Shown: positions 43,402-51,610 of the stretch, in pieces
Layout of the letters: the number at the start of each line of letters is the position of its first letter
How positions within the stretch are numbered: the stretch's first letter is position 1
Assembly (NCBI RefSeq): GCF_001612685.1
Contig: NZ_BDAY01000013.1
Location: 22,097 to 86,096, forward strand
Source: Nocardia altamirensis NBRC 108246
GTDB lineage: Bacteria; Actinomycetota; Actinomycetes; Mycobacteriales; Mycobacteriaceae
Length of the DNA stretch: 64,000 bases
Direction: 5' to 3'
Program-made: the position numbers and the translations under genes
Notes under the pieces: generated by a model
Databases searched by the model: none
Told to the model about the DNA's origin: nothing
Seen by the model: the letters and a program-made list of their open reading frames with translations, nothing else

Positions 43402-44249
43402 ACCCGATCGCCATCGCGGTTCGGCAGGGCTGGACGCGCGGCACGATCGAGCTGCGCCAAACGCTCACCAACGGGCAAGACCTGTTCGGGTTGCTGTTCT
43501 GGCCCGTTGCCATGCTGGTTGTGCTGTTCTTCCTGCGGAACGCGACATTCCAGTCGAGCGGCTTGTTGCTCGGCTCGCTGGCGCTGCCGAGCGTGCTCGG
43601 CATGCTGGTCGCGGTCAACGGGATGATCGGCATGGGTCAGCAGCTCAGCCTGGATCGCGAAGACGGAACACTGTTGCGGGCCAAGGCAACCCCGAACGGC
43701 ATGGTCGGCTACCTGATCGGCAAGATCGTCCTGGTGGCCGGGCAGGTGATCGTTCCTGGCGCCATCATCCTGATCCCCGGCGGGTTCCTGGTCGACGGCT
43801 TGGACCTCGACAGCGTCGGGTCGTGGCTGACGTTGCTGTGGGTGCTGGTGCTCGGACTGCTTGCCACCTTGCCGCTCGGCGCGGTCTTCGGATCGTTGTT
43901 CTCCAATCCGCGTAACTTCGCCCTCATGACCTTCCCGATCATGGGCTTGATCGCGGTGTCGGGCATCTTCTATCCGATCACCTCGATGCCGGGCTGGCTG
44001 CAAGGTGCGGCCCAGGTGTTCCCGGTGTACTGGCTCGGGCTCGGCATGCGCTCGGCGCTGTTGCCGGACGCGGCGGTGGCGGTCGAGCTCGAGCATTCCT
44101 GGCGGACGATGGAAACCCTGGGGGTGCTCGGCTTCTGGGCGGTCTTCGGGTTGCTCGTCGCACCGGTGGTACTGCGTAGGATGGCACGTCGCGAGTCCGG
44201 GTCGAGCGTGGCAGAACGCCGCGAGAAAGCGATGCAGCGTGCCTACTGA
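43398..44249 (+). CDS. ABC-2 type exporter permease
   Basis: A 283-residue membrane protein with about six hydrophobic segments (LFGLLFWPVAMLVVLFFL, VLGMLVAVNGMIGMGQQLS, IVLVAGQVIVPGAIILI, SWLTLLWVLVLGLLATLPL, FALMTFPIMGLIAVSGIFYP, GVLGFWAVFGLLVAPVVL). The pattern MGQQLSLDREDGTLLRAKATP is typical of ABC-2 permeases. It forms the exporter with the ATPase upstream. The next gene, a small XRE protein, starts 11 bp inside this gene's end. Confidence 0.9.
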   Translation: MNPIAIAVRQGWTRGTIELRQTLTNGQDLFGLLFWPVAMLVVLFFLRNATFQSSGLLLGSLALPSVLGMLVAVNGMIGMGQQLSLDREDGTLLRAKATPNGMVGYLIGKIVLVAGQVIVPGAIILIPGGFLVDGLDLDSVGSWLTLLWVLVLGLLATLPLGAVFGSLFSNPRNFALMTFPIMGLIAVSGIFYPITSMPGWLQGAAQVFPVYWLGLGMRSALLPDAAVAVELEHSWRTMETLGVLGFWAVFGLLVAPVVLRRMARRESGSSVAERREKAMQRAY

Positions 44250-44481
44250 GGTCATCTACAACCGCATCGCGATGCTGCGCGCCGAGCGCGGCATCTCGCG
44301 GCGCGAGTTGGCCGAGGCCCTCGGGGTGCACTACCAGACGATCGGCTACCTGGAACGCGGCGAATACAGCCCGAGCCTGCACCTGGCACTGCGGATCGCC
44401 GCATATTTCGAGGTGACAGTGGAGGTCATCTTCTCGACCAACCCCTTCCCCCGCCTCGGCTCCCACGCCGAACCAGCCTGA
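44239..44481 (+). CDS. Small XRE-family regulator
   Basis: An 80-residue helix-turn-helix protein, YNRIAMLRAERGISRRELAEALGVHYQTIGYLERGEYSPSLHLALRIAAYFEVTVEVIFS. This is the YozG/PlsR-like stand-alone HTH that often accompanies ABC-2 exporters. The GTG at 44239 overlaps the permease end by 11 bp, indicating coupling. It probably regulates this exporter operon. Confidence 0.88.
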   Translation: MPTEVIYNRIAMLRAERGISRRELAEALGVHYQTIGYLERGEYSPSLHLALRIAAYFEVTVEVIFSTNPFPRLGSHAEPA

Positions 44482-44528
44482 CCCGCAAGGTAATCCGGAC
44501 CCAGCGCTGGCAGCGCACCAATAGCGGT

Positions 44529-44560
44529 GATGGCCGCCGCGGTGATTCGCGGCGGCCATC
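44529..44560. terminator. Bidirectional terminator after the exporter operon
   Basis: Perfect 13-bp arms GATGGCCGCCGCG (44529-44541) and complement (44548-44560) with a 6-nt loop lie between the XRE gene and the convergent dehydrogenase. Confidence 0.8.
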
Positions 44561-44580
44561 TGTCCTGAGAACGCTCTCGG

Positions 44581-45462
44581 CTACGACTTGTCGCCGCGCA
44601 TGAGCGCGTAGGTGGAGACCGCCTCGCCCTTCTCCTCGCTCGCGGCAACGGCCTTGCGCCAGAACGTCTGTGCGGTGTGCGAGAAGGTGGCGTCGACGCC
44701 GACCTCCTCGCTGGCGTCGATGATGTGCTGCGCGCCGGCGTCCATCATCTTCAGGCTCGCCACCGTCGCCCAGCCGCCCGCCTTGTTGGCGGCGGAGAAC
44801 TCCGCCATGAAGTAGGGGTATGCGGCGCTGGAGCGGACGGCGAACGGAAGGAACCGATCGATGTCGTGGCCCGACTTCTCGATCATCGCGGTGGCCTGGT
44901 CGAAGGCGAGCAGCCACGGGTGGAAGATCGTGAGCAGGGCCTGGTAGTAGATCTGTGCCAGGCCGTCGTCGGCGCCGAGGTACTCCTGCGGGCTCAGCGG
45001 ACGCAGCAGCTCGGCGTGTGCGTCGAAGACCTCGCGCGGCCCGCTGTAGAAGATGTACGACGCGGGATGGGTGATGTTGTCACCGGCCGACATGACGCCG
45101 CCGGAAAGGAATTCCGCACCGTGCGCGCGGACCCATTCGCCGCCCTTGCGTGCCTTCTCCGGAGAATCCGAGGACAGGTTGGCGATCACCTTGCCGTCGA
45201 GGTGATCGACCGCGGGGCCGAGCACGTCGTACATGGCGGCGTAGTGGGTGAGGCTGAGCACCGTGACGTCGTTGGCGGCCAGTGCGTCGGCGACGGTGGC
45301 CGCCCGCTCGGCGCCGAGTTCGACCATCGCGTCGACCTTGTCGGTGCTGCGGTTCCACACGGTCACCTCGACGCCTGCCGCCAGGAAGGCCTTGACCATC
45401 GACTGACCCATCGGGCCGAGGCCGACGACGGAGACGGAACGGCGGGTGGTCTGTTCGGACAT
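44581..45462 (-). CDS. NADP-dependent imine reductase-like dehydrogenase
   Basis: A 293-residue beta-hydroxyacid dehydrogenase fold. The Rossmann motif VVGLGPMGQSMVKAFLAAGVEVTVWNRS has Arg after the second strand, indicating NADPH. The second domain is helical (GADDGLAQIYYQALLTIFHPWLLAFDQ). The catalytic Lys of hydroxyisobutyrate dehydrogenases is not evident, and the pattern fits the imine reductase branch. ATG at 45462. It is divergent from an HxlR regulator that probably controls it, with 167 bp between. Confidence 0.8.
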   Translation of the reverse strand: MSEQTTRRSVSVVGLGPMGQSMVKAFLAAGVEVTVWNRSTDKVDAMVELGAERAATVADALAANDVTVLSLTHYAAMYDVLGPAVDHLDGKVIANLSSDSPEKARKGGEWVRAHGAEFLSGGVMSAGDNITHPASYIFYSGPREVFDAHAELLRPLSPQEYLGADDGLAQIYYQALLTIFHPWLLAFDQATAMIEKSGHDIDRFLPFAVRSSAAYPYFMAEFSAANKAGGWATVASLKMMDAGAQHIIDASEEVGVDATFSHTAQTFWRKAVAASEEKGEAVSTYALMRGDKS

Positions 45463-45629
45463 TGTGTGCCCCTTCGGTTCTGGATCGGTGAGTGGGTTTC
45501 GATCCGGTTCGGATCGTCTCGGCGCCGGAATCCATAGTCGTTCTCGCAGGTAGAGTCGGGAAGACCGCACGTTCAGGTGTGGTTGCTTACCTCGAGGTTC
45601 GAAATATCGTCAGAAGGGTTTGGGTAGGC

Positions 45630-45980
45630 ATGAGCAGTGACGCAGATCACGACGTGTGCGGCATGTCCATGGCGATCGATGTCGTCGGCGGCAAGTGGAA
45701 GCTGCACCTGATGTGGGCGCTGAGCGCCAGCCCGCAACGCTTCGGTGAGATCCGCCGCCTGCTGACCGGGGTCAGCGAGAAGGTGCTTTCGGAGAACCTG
45801 CGCCAGCTCGAGGCCAGCGGGGTCGTGCACCGCGAGATCTACCCGGAGATCCCGCCCCGCGTCGAATACTCCCTCACCCCGCTCGGCGAGGAACTCGCCG
45901 TCGCCCTGAAGCCGCTGGAGGATTGGGGCGACAAGCATCGCGACGAACTCCTCGGAAAGACCCTCGCGTCGGTGGGCTAG
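45630..45980 (+). CDS. HxlR-family transcriptional regulator
   Basis: A 116-residue winged-helix protein: CGMSMAIDVVGGKWKLHLMWALSASPQRFGEIRRLLTGVSEKVLSENLRQLEASGVVHREIYPEIPPRVEYSLTPLGEEL. The N-terminal Cys before the first helix is shared with redox- or aldehyde-sensing HxlR proteins. It is divergent from the imine reductase-like gene, the likely target. ATG at 45630 was chosen over the longer frame because the family starts here. Confidence 0.9.
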   Translation: MSSDADHDVCGMSMAIDVVGGKWKLHLMWALSASPQRFGEIRRLLTGVSEKVLSENLRQLEASGVVHREIYPEIPPRVEYSLTPLGEELAVALKPLEDWGDKHRDELLGKTLASVG

Positions 45981-46053
45981 CGCCTGCCAGTCCCGGTGGC
46001 CTGCACGACAGTTGGCCGGTCGCGCTGCGGGAAGTGGTTGTGCACAGTACTTT

Positions 46054-47178
46054 TCATCGCAGGTGGCGCGCGGCTATTCGGGCGCCGAGATCCTCGAGCA
46101 ACGGTCCCGCGTGCGCGATCGAGCGGGCCGGGTCCGGTTCGAGGTCGCTGAGGGCGTAGCAGGCGGTGAAGCCTGCTGCCTCGATCTCGTCGGCACTGAG
46201 AAGCGTGCGCCCGACCGCGGCGACGACCGGGACGTCCGCCTTGCGTGCGGCATCGCAGACACCGATCGGAGCCTTGCCGTGCAAGCTTTGCCGATCCAGG
46301 GAACCCTCGCCGGTGACAACGAGATCGGCGTCCGCCAGCAGCGTGGGGAAGTCGAGCAGCTCCAGGATCACCGCGATGCCGCTGCGCACGCGCGCGCCGA
46401 GTATCGCGAGCGCGCCGAAGCCGGTGCCGCCTGCGGCGCCCGCGCCGGGCCTGTTGGCGAAGTCCGGACCTGCGAGCCGCGCCCAGTTCGCCAGTGCCGC
46501 TTCGAGAATGCCGAGATCGGTTGGGCTTGCGCCCTTTTGCGGTGCGTAGACCGCGACGGCACCGGTGGGCCCGAGTAGCGGGTTGTCGACATCGCAGGCC
46601 AGGGTGAACGTGGTGTCCGCGATTCGGGGGTGCAGCTGCGAGCGGTCCAACCGTGCCGCGTCGGCCAAAGCCGCTCCGCCCGTGGCCAATGTGTGACCCT
46701 CGGCATTCAGAATGCGCGCGCCGAGCGCTTGCGCCATCCCTGCCCCGCCGTCGGTGGACGCGCTGCCGCCGAGTCCGACCACGATGTCGGTGACGCCGCG
46801 ATCGAGAGCATCGGCGATCACGACGCCGAGTCCGAAGGTGCTCGCGCCGAGGGGGTCTCGGTGTCCTTCCGGCAGCTTCTCCAGTCCGACAACTGCAGCC
46901 AGTTCGATCACCGCCGTCGTGCCGTGCACCGCGTAGGACGTCTCGCCGGGTGTTCCGGTCGGACCCGGCGCGGTCACCGTGACTCTGCGCCAGCCTGCGG
47001 CGACGAACGCGTCGACCGTCCCGTCACCACCGTCGGCCACCGGCACCTGCCTGATCGCGGTCTCCGGCGCGACCCGGGCAATGCCCGCGGCGAGGGCCGC
47101 CGTCACCTCCGGCGCCGTCAGTGACCCCTTGAACTTGTCGGTGGCCAGCACTACCCGGCGAACGGCATCGCGCGTCAT
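46054..47178 (-). CDS. Glycerate kinase
   Basis: A 374-residue GarK/GlxK-family enzyme: LATDKFKGSLTAPEVTAAL at the start, VADGGDGTVDAFV, VVGLGGSASTDGGAGMAQALG and VTGEGSLDRQSLHGKAPIGV. It phosphorylates D-glycerate to 2- or 3-phosphoglycerate with ATP. Glucosylglycerate hydrolase, which releases glycerate, is encoded at 14683-16020. ATG at 47178 was preferred because GAGA sits at better spacing; GTG at 47184 is possible. Confidence 0.9.
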   Translation of the reverse strand: MTRDAVRRVVLATDKFKGSLTAPEVTAALAAGIARVAPETAIRQVPVADGGDGTVDAFVAAGWRRVTVTAPGPTGTPGETSYAVHGTTAVIELAAVVGLEKLPEGHRDPLGASTFGLGVVIADALDRGVTDIVVGLGGSASTDGGAGMAQALGARILNAEGHTLATGGAALADAARLDRSQLHPRIADTTFTLACDVDNPLLGPTGAVAVYAPQKGASPTDLGILEAALANWARLAGPDFANRPGAGAAGGTGFGALAILGARVRSGIAVILELLDFPTLLADADLVVTGEGSLDRQSLHGKAPIGVCDAARKADVPVVAAVGRTLLSADEIEAAGFTACYALSDLEPDPARSIAHAGPLLEDLGARIAARHLR

Positions 47179-47271
47179 CCCCACATTCTCGGCCGCTGCT
47201 CGATCGGTCGCACACCGGCCACGCCGCTTAGCACCCGTGATAGGCCGCTGACCAGCAACAACAAGAAAAGA

Positions 47272-47335
47272 GAGCAGTGCTCTTGACTTTGCCGTCGCCG
47301 AAGTGGAACACTAATCACAACAGAGAGCAGTGCTC
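47272..47335 (+). promoter_or_regulatory. Promoter flanked by two identical operator copies
   Basis: GAGCAGTGCTC occurs at 47272-47282 and again at 47325-47335, each a dyad around a central G. TTGACT (47283-47288) and AACACT (47307-47312, 18-bp spacer) lie between. A TetR-like repressor would block this promoter from both sides; none is encoded next to it. Confidence 0.55.
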
Positions 47336-47352
47336 ACTAAGAGGAGTTAGTC

Positions 47353-47799
47353 ATGGACCACAGCACCCGCTACATCGGCCCGGCCGGCCTGGATCCGATC
47401 GTGAACCGGATCGCCAACATGGTGCCCAAACTCGGGATCAGCGTCATGGGCTCGCGGCTGCTCGCGGTGCGTGGGCGCAAGAGCGGCGAGTGGCGGACCA
47501 CGATGGTCAACCTGATGGTGCGCGAGGACGGCGCCCGCTTCCTGGTCGCCCCGCGCGGCCACACTCAGTGGGTGCGCAATCTGCGCGTCGCGGGCGGCGG
47601 TGAACTGCGACTCGGCCGCAAGGCGGAGGAATTCACCGCCACCGAGATCGCCGACGCCGACAAGGTCCCGCTGCTGCGGCTGTACCTGCAGAAGTGGGGC
47701 TGGGAGGTCGGCAAGTTCTTCGAGGGCGTGACCAAGGACGCCACCGACGCGGAATTGGCCGCCATCGCACCGGGATTCCCGGTTTTTCAGGTCAATTGA
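47353..47799 (+). CDS. F420-dependent deazaflavin (DUF385/Ddn-like) oxidoreductase
   Basis: A 148-residue split-barrel protein of the deazaflavin-dependent nitroreductase family: YIGPAGLDPIVNRIANMVPKLGISVMGSRLLAVRGRKSGEWRTTMVNLM then VAPRGHTQWVRNLR. The core RGRKSGEWRTT binds the cofactor F420 phosphate. Members reduce quinones, nitro compounds or enones. ATG at 47353 follows AGAGGAG. The two-operator promoter suggests induction by a small molecule. Confidence 0.87.
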   Translation: MDHSTRYIGPAGLDPIVNRIANMVPKLGISVMGSRLLAVRGRKSGEWRTTMVNLMVREDGARFLVAPRGHTQWVRNLRVAGGGELRLGRKAEEFTATEIADADKVPLLRLYLQKWGWEVGKFFEGVTKDATDAELAAIAPGFPVFQVN

Positions 47800-47838
47800 G
47801 CGGCTTCGGGCGTGGCACGGACGTTCGCGCCTGCCGTA

Positions 47839-48279
47839 TCAGGAAGTGCGGACCAAGAATTCGACCGCGGCCGAATACCCCTGAATCCCCATCCCGGCGA
47901 TCACCGCGGTCGCGATCGGCGAGATATACGAGTGATGCCGGAACTCCTCACGCGCGTGCACATTGCTGATATGCACCTCGACAATGGGGAGTTCCGGGAT
48001 CACCAGCGCGTCCCGCAGCGCCACCGACGTGTGGGTTAGCGCGCCGGGATTGATCACGATGCCCGCCTCGGCACCGCGTGCCCGATGGATGCGGTCGATC
48101 AGCGCGCCTTCGGAATTGGATTGGAAGGCGACGATCTCGCGGCCGTAGCGGTGCGCGGTCTGCCTGCAGAGCTCGACGACGTCGTCGAGCGTCGTCGACC
48201 CGTATACCTCCGGCTGGCGCGTGCCGAGCATGTTCAGGTTCGGGCCGTTGAGGACCAGAATCGGACCGTGTGCGGACAT
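47839..48279 (-). CDS. aroQ: Type II 3-dehydroquinate dehydratase
   Basis: A 146-residue dodecameric shikimate-pathway enzyme converting 3-dehydroquinate to 3-dehydroshikimate. Motifs are [20 protein letters not shown] with the catalytic Tyr and lid Arg, [32 protein letters not shown], and [19 protein letters not shown] with the catalytic His. It stands alone here, without other aro genes. Confidence 0.95.
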   Translation of the reverse strand: MSAHGPILVLNGPNLNMLGTRQPEVYGSTTLDDVVELCRQTAHRYGREIVAFQSNSEGALIDRIHRARGAEAGIVINPGALTHTSVALRDALVIPELPIVEVHISNVHAREEFRHHSYISPIATAVIAGMGIQGYSAAVEFLVRTS

Positions 48280-48319
48280 GCCAGCAACAGTAGTCGCACC
48301 GAGCCGCGGGACCTGTGTC

Positions 48320-48931
48320 CTAAAGCCCCTGCGGACCTTCCGAACGCAGGTCGTCCACCTTGCGCATGGCGCCGCGTAGTTCCTCCAGCCAGGCTTCCGC
48401 GTGCTTGCCCGCCAGCTTCACCGTCCAGGCCAGCGCGTCGGCGCGGGAGCGGGCCACGCCCGAGTCGACCAGAGTGTCGAGCACCTGGCGTTCCGGCTGG
48501 CGCAGCCTGGTCATGACCGGAACCGCGAGGTGGGTGAACATGATCCGCTCGCCGTCCACCGAGACGCCCCACGCGACGCTGCGTCCGTAGCGGTGCTGCG
48601 CCTCGTCGGCGATCTGCATCCGGGCCGGGCGGGTCGACTCGCGGAAGCGCGAGATGGCGCCGTCCTTGGTAGCCTGCGGAACGCTCTCGGCGGGCGTCTC
48701 CGCGTCGACCTTCGCGTCCGGATCGGCGGTGGTCTTCTCGGGCTGCGGTATCGGCAGCTCGCCGATGACCACGATCTCGTCGCGATCGATCTCGATGACC
48801 GGCGTGCCCGTGAACCAGTTGTCGGGCAACCTGCCCGCGAACCAGTCTGCCGCGTCCGAGGGATCCGGGAGGTCGGCCTGCTGCCAGCCGCCGGATCGAC
48901 CGAAACCCCGTCCTCGATGTGTGTGCCTCAT
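48320..48931 (-). CDS. Conserved actinobacterial protein of unknown function (203 residues)
   Basis: I do not recognise a named family. It has a basic Gly/Arg head ([16 protein letters not shown]) and an N-terminal block [33 protein letters not shown] low-complexity Pro/Thr/Asp linker precedes a helical C-terminus with [30 protein letters not shown]. The latter looks like a short helical DNA-binding or dimerisation unit found in many actinobacteria. It is soluble and lacks a signal peptide. An AT-rich stretch lies just upstream of its start. Confidence 0.6.
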   Translation of the reverse strand: MRHTHRGRGFGRSGGWQQADLPDPSDAADWFAGRLPDNWFTGTPVIEIDRDEIVVIGELPIPQPEKTTADPDAKVDAETPAESVPQATKDGAISRFRESTRPARMQIADEAQHRYGRSVAWGVSVDGERIMFTHLAVPVMTRLRQPERQVLDTLVDSGVARSRADALAWTVKLAGKHAEAWLEELRGAMRKVDDLRSEGPQGL

Positions 48932-49328
48932 GAGGGGTTCACCTACTTACCGTGAAGTGTTGCTTACATTGATTACAAGATTACTTCGCATCGGCTCGGA
49001 ATGGTTCCGCTCTGTGCGAACGTAGTTAGCCGGTGATTCACAGGCACGATTCACGGTTGGTTGAAGGTGCATGTGGGTACTCATTGATCCGAAACGCCGA
49101 GTAAGGCAGTAAGTGCACAACTTTGCGTGGGTCCCGGTACGGTAGCGGCGCCGGTTCGTCGCCGTAGCAGTGGACAACGATCATGATCGCTCCCCAGCGA
49201 TGGGAGATTTCGGGCACAATTGAGATGCTGAGCATGGGTAACGTCCCTGCGGCGGAGGCACCGCAGACAGGTCTTTTTCAGGTACGGTGGTCTTGTTACT
49301 GGAGTGACAAGAGTGAAGAGTGGGCGAC
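48932..49328. other. 397-bp intergenic stretch, no gene supported
   Basis: Lower in GC than its neighbours, especially 48955-49045. It carries the promoters of two divergent genes and a dyad at 49292-49311. Short open frames on the minus strand (49038-49235 and 48947-49177) have no family resemblance and were not called. Confidence 0.5.
49292..49311 (+). promoter_or_regulatory. Dyad in front of the PBP-like gene
   Basis: CTTGTTACT, 2 bp, AGTGACAAG: 9-bp arms with one mismatch, ending 17 nt before the ATG at 49329. It could be an operator or a leader hairpin. Confidence 0.4.
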
Positions 49329-51020
49329 ATGGATGTGTGGGGATCCCGCCGCTTTCGCGTCCGCGGCGCTATGGCACTCGCGGGGGTGGCGGCGCTTGCG
49401 ATCGCGATGGGATCGTGCGGGATACACGAGAGCAAGAATGAGGCCGAGGCTGTCGTCGAGCGCTTCACCGAACTGCTTGACAAGCAGGACTACACGAAGG
49501 CGTCCGAGCTGACGTCGTACCCCTCTGCGGCTTCAGCAACGCTGAAGCAAATGTTCGCGGGTCTGCAGCCGGGCAAGGTCGACTACCGCAAGACCCAGTT
49601 CATCGGCCTCGACTCCGACGCGGCCATCTTCAGCATGGACGCCGACTGGACCTTCGGTGACCGGAAGAACTGGAACTACAGCCTCCAAGGCAACGTGCGC
49701 AAGCTCGCCATCGGCTGGCGGATCTCCTGGGATCCGGCCATCGTCATGCCGCAGCTCGACCACAACCGCACCGTCCGCCTGGTGCGGACCCAGCCGTCAC
49801 CCGCCCCGCGGGTCAACGACATCGCGGGCCAGCCGCTGATGACCGAGCAGACCATCAACGTGATCAAGCTCGACCCCTCGAAGATGCCGGACCCCGTCGG
49901 CTCCACCAACGCGCTGGCCAAGGCCATCGAGCCGGTCGCGCCGCTGATCACCGGACCGTCGCTGATGCAGCAGGTCGCGACCTCGCAGGGCAAGCCGGTC
50001 ATCGCAGTGAACCTGCGTCAGTCCGACTTCGAGCTGCTGGAAAGGGACATGGCGCCGATCCAAGGCGTGGTCATGGAGAAGCAGCCGCGGCTGATCTCCG
50101 CCGACCGCAGGGTCTGGTCGCCCATGCTGGACGCGCTGCGCAAGGTGCAGCAGGAAAGCCAGGACCAGCACGCGGGCTGGGGTGTGCAGATGTTCGAGCA
50201 GGACGGGCGGTTCGTCAGCCAGCTTGCGGGCGAGCAGGGTCCACCGGGCCCCGACATCGCGGGCACCATGGATCAGCGCCTGCAGCGCGCCGCCGAGGAC
50301 GCGGTCGTCAGCTCGGCGACGCCGTCCTCGATCGTGGCGATTCAGCCGTCCAGCGGCGCGGTCGTCGCGGTCGCACAGAACAGCCAGGCCAGTGAGCACG
50401 GACCGGTGGCGTTCACCGGTCTCTATCCGGTCGGCGGCAATATCGAGCTGTTCCGCGCCATCGCGGCCGTCAACAAGAACAAGGCGCCGCACGACGTTTC
50501 GGTGCAGGAGGCGGCCGAGGCCGCGACCGCGCTCGGCGTCGGCATCGACTTCAAGGTTCCCGGACTGGACGAGGTGACCGGGCGGCTTGCCGTGGCGGGT
50601 CGCGGCGCCGAGCAGGTCCGGCAGGGCGGCGGGTCGGATGCGGTGCTGGCCAGCCCCTTCGGGATGGCGATCGCCGCCGCCGCGATCGCGCGCGGCGAGG
50701 TGCCGCCGCCATTGATCGAAGTCGCCAGGCCGAGCACAACGGACGCGCAGCTTGCGCCGCTCTCGCCCGCGATCAGCGATCGGCTGCACGGCATGCTGCG
50801 CGACGCGACCAACGCTCCGGAGTTCGCGAGCCTGCGGATGTACCGCGACGTCACCGGGTTCAGCGCGACCGCGGGCCGGGACGGCTGGCTGATCGCGATC
50901 ATGGGTGACCTCGCCTTCGCCGTCCACATCAACGACGTGGACAGCGGCGACGCCACCGCGCGGATGGCGGCGCGGATGCTGCAGTCGCTGGCGACGCCGG
51001 AGCCGACCGGCCAGCCGTAA
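49329..51020 (+). CDS. Penicillin-binding-protein-like lipoprotein lacking the catalytic motif
   Basis: A 563-residue exported protein. The signal MDVWGSRRFRVRGAMALAGV ends at an atypical lipobox (MGSC). An NTF2-like MecA N-terminal domain follows (AVVERFTELLDKQDYTKA onward), then a transpeptidase-like region. Where class B PBPs have GSTFK (SxxK) this protein has YPVGGNIELF (about residues 366-375), with neither Ser nor Lys. The KTGTA-like region is FSATAGRDGW. Thus acyl-enzyme chemistry seems impossible, and a structural or regulatory role in wall synthesis is inferred. ATG at 49329 follows GAAGAG; GTG at 49320 is possible. Confidence 0.75.
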   Translation: MDVWGSRRFRVRGAMALAGVAALAIAMGSCGIHESKNEAEAVVERFTELLDKQDYTKASELTSYPSAASATLKQMFAGLQPGKVDYRKTQFIGLDSDAAIFSMDADWTFGDRKNWNYSLQGNVRKLAIGWRISWDPAIVMPQLDHNRTVRLVRTQPSPAPRVNDIAGQPLMTEQTINVIKLDPSKMPDPVGSTNALAKAIEPVAPLITGPSLMQQVATSQGKPVIAVNLRQSDFELLERDMAPIQGVVMEKQPRLISADRRVWSPMLDALRKVQQESQDQHAGWGVQMFEQDGRFVSQLAGEQGPPGPDIAGTMDQRLQRAAEDAVVSSATPSSIVAIQPSSGAVVAVAQNSQASEHGPVAFTGLYPVGGNIELFRAIAAVNKNKAPHDVSVQEAAEAATALGVGIDFKVPGLDEVTGRLAVAGRGAEQVRQGGGSDAVLASPFGMAIAAAAIARGEVPPPLIEVARPSTTDAQLAPLSPAISDRLHGMLRDATNAPEFASLRMYRDVTGFSATAGRDGWLIAIMGDLAFAVHINDVDSGDATARMAARMLQSLATPEPTGQP

Positions 51021-51035
51021 GTCGGTGCCTGGCGT

Positions 51036-51416
51036 CTAGTTCAACGCCTTGATCGCCGCCCGCCAGCCGAGCAGGAACAGCGCGAGCACGGCGCCCGCGA
51101 CCAGGATGAAGCTGGCTGCCGTGCCCTGACCGCTGACGACGCGCAACAGCATGCCGCCGCAGAGCGTGCCGAGCCAGACCAGAATTCCGGTGGGCCACAA
51201 GGCGGTTCCGTCGAAGCGCGCGTCCCGCCCGGCATCGCCGAACACCCGGCTCGCCGCGGCCACCGCGACCAGCCAGCCGATCGCGAGGCCGATGGCGAAC
51301 GGCCATAGCGTGTGCAGGAGTCCGGTGAGCACCGATTCGTCGTGGCTGCGCCTGCCGATCGCACAGAACAGGATCACCAGCAGCGCATCGACAACCAACG
51401 GCACCAGTTTCTTCAC
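51036..51416 (-). CDS. DUF3054 membrane protein
   Basis: A 126-residue protein with four predicted membrane helices and short loops: LVVDALLVILFCAIGRRSHDESVLTG, LLHTLWPFAIGLAIGWLVAVA, GTALWPTGILVWLGTLCGGMLLR, and FILVAGAVLALFLLGWRAA. This matches the actinobacterial DUF3054 family of unknown function. Only 15 bp separate its stop from the convergent PBP-like gene. Confidence 0.85.
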   Translation of the reverse strand: MKKLVPLVVDALLVILFCAIGRRSHDESVLTGLLHTLWPFAIGLAIGWLVAVAAASRVFGDAGRDARFDGTALWPTGILVWLGTLCGGMLLRVVSGQGTAASFILVAGAVLALFLLGWRAAIKALN

Positions 51417-51454
51417 GCGGCCAGAGTAATTGGCCGCGTGGCCGCGGCGTGGTT

Positions 51455-51540
51455 CGCGGCCCCTTAGTCTCGCGTGTCAGCTGTCGAGACTCGCGCCTGC
51501 GGCGCATGCGCTTCGACAGCTGACACGCGAGACGGCCGCG
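51455..51540. repeat. Long perfect inverted repeat (REP-like or terminator)
   Basis: Two 21-bp perfect arms (51467-51487 and 51513-51533) flank a 25-nt loop. Outer arms CGCGGCC (51455-51461) and GGCCGCG (51534-51540) extend the stem with a small bulge. It lies between two leftward genes, beyond the needs of an ordinary terminator. Confidence 0.7.
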
Positions 51541-51610
51541 AACGGGTCGCTCGTAAGACTCGCTCCGTGGTGGCTGGATGGGGATCCGGGTGCGGTTGTG
51601 GGCACGCGGC

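Noticed and set aside
49038..49235. Small minus-strand frame of 65 codons
   Set aside because: No ribosome-binding site at a sensible start, no family resemblance, and it overlaps the predicted control region of the PBP-like gene.
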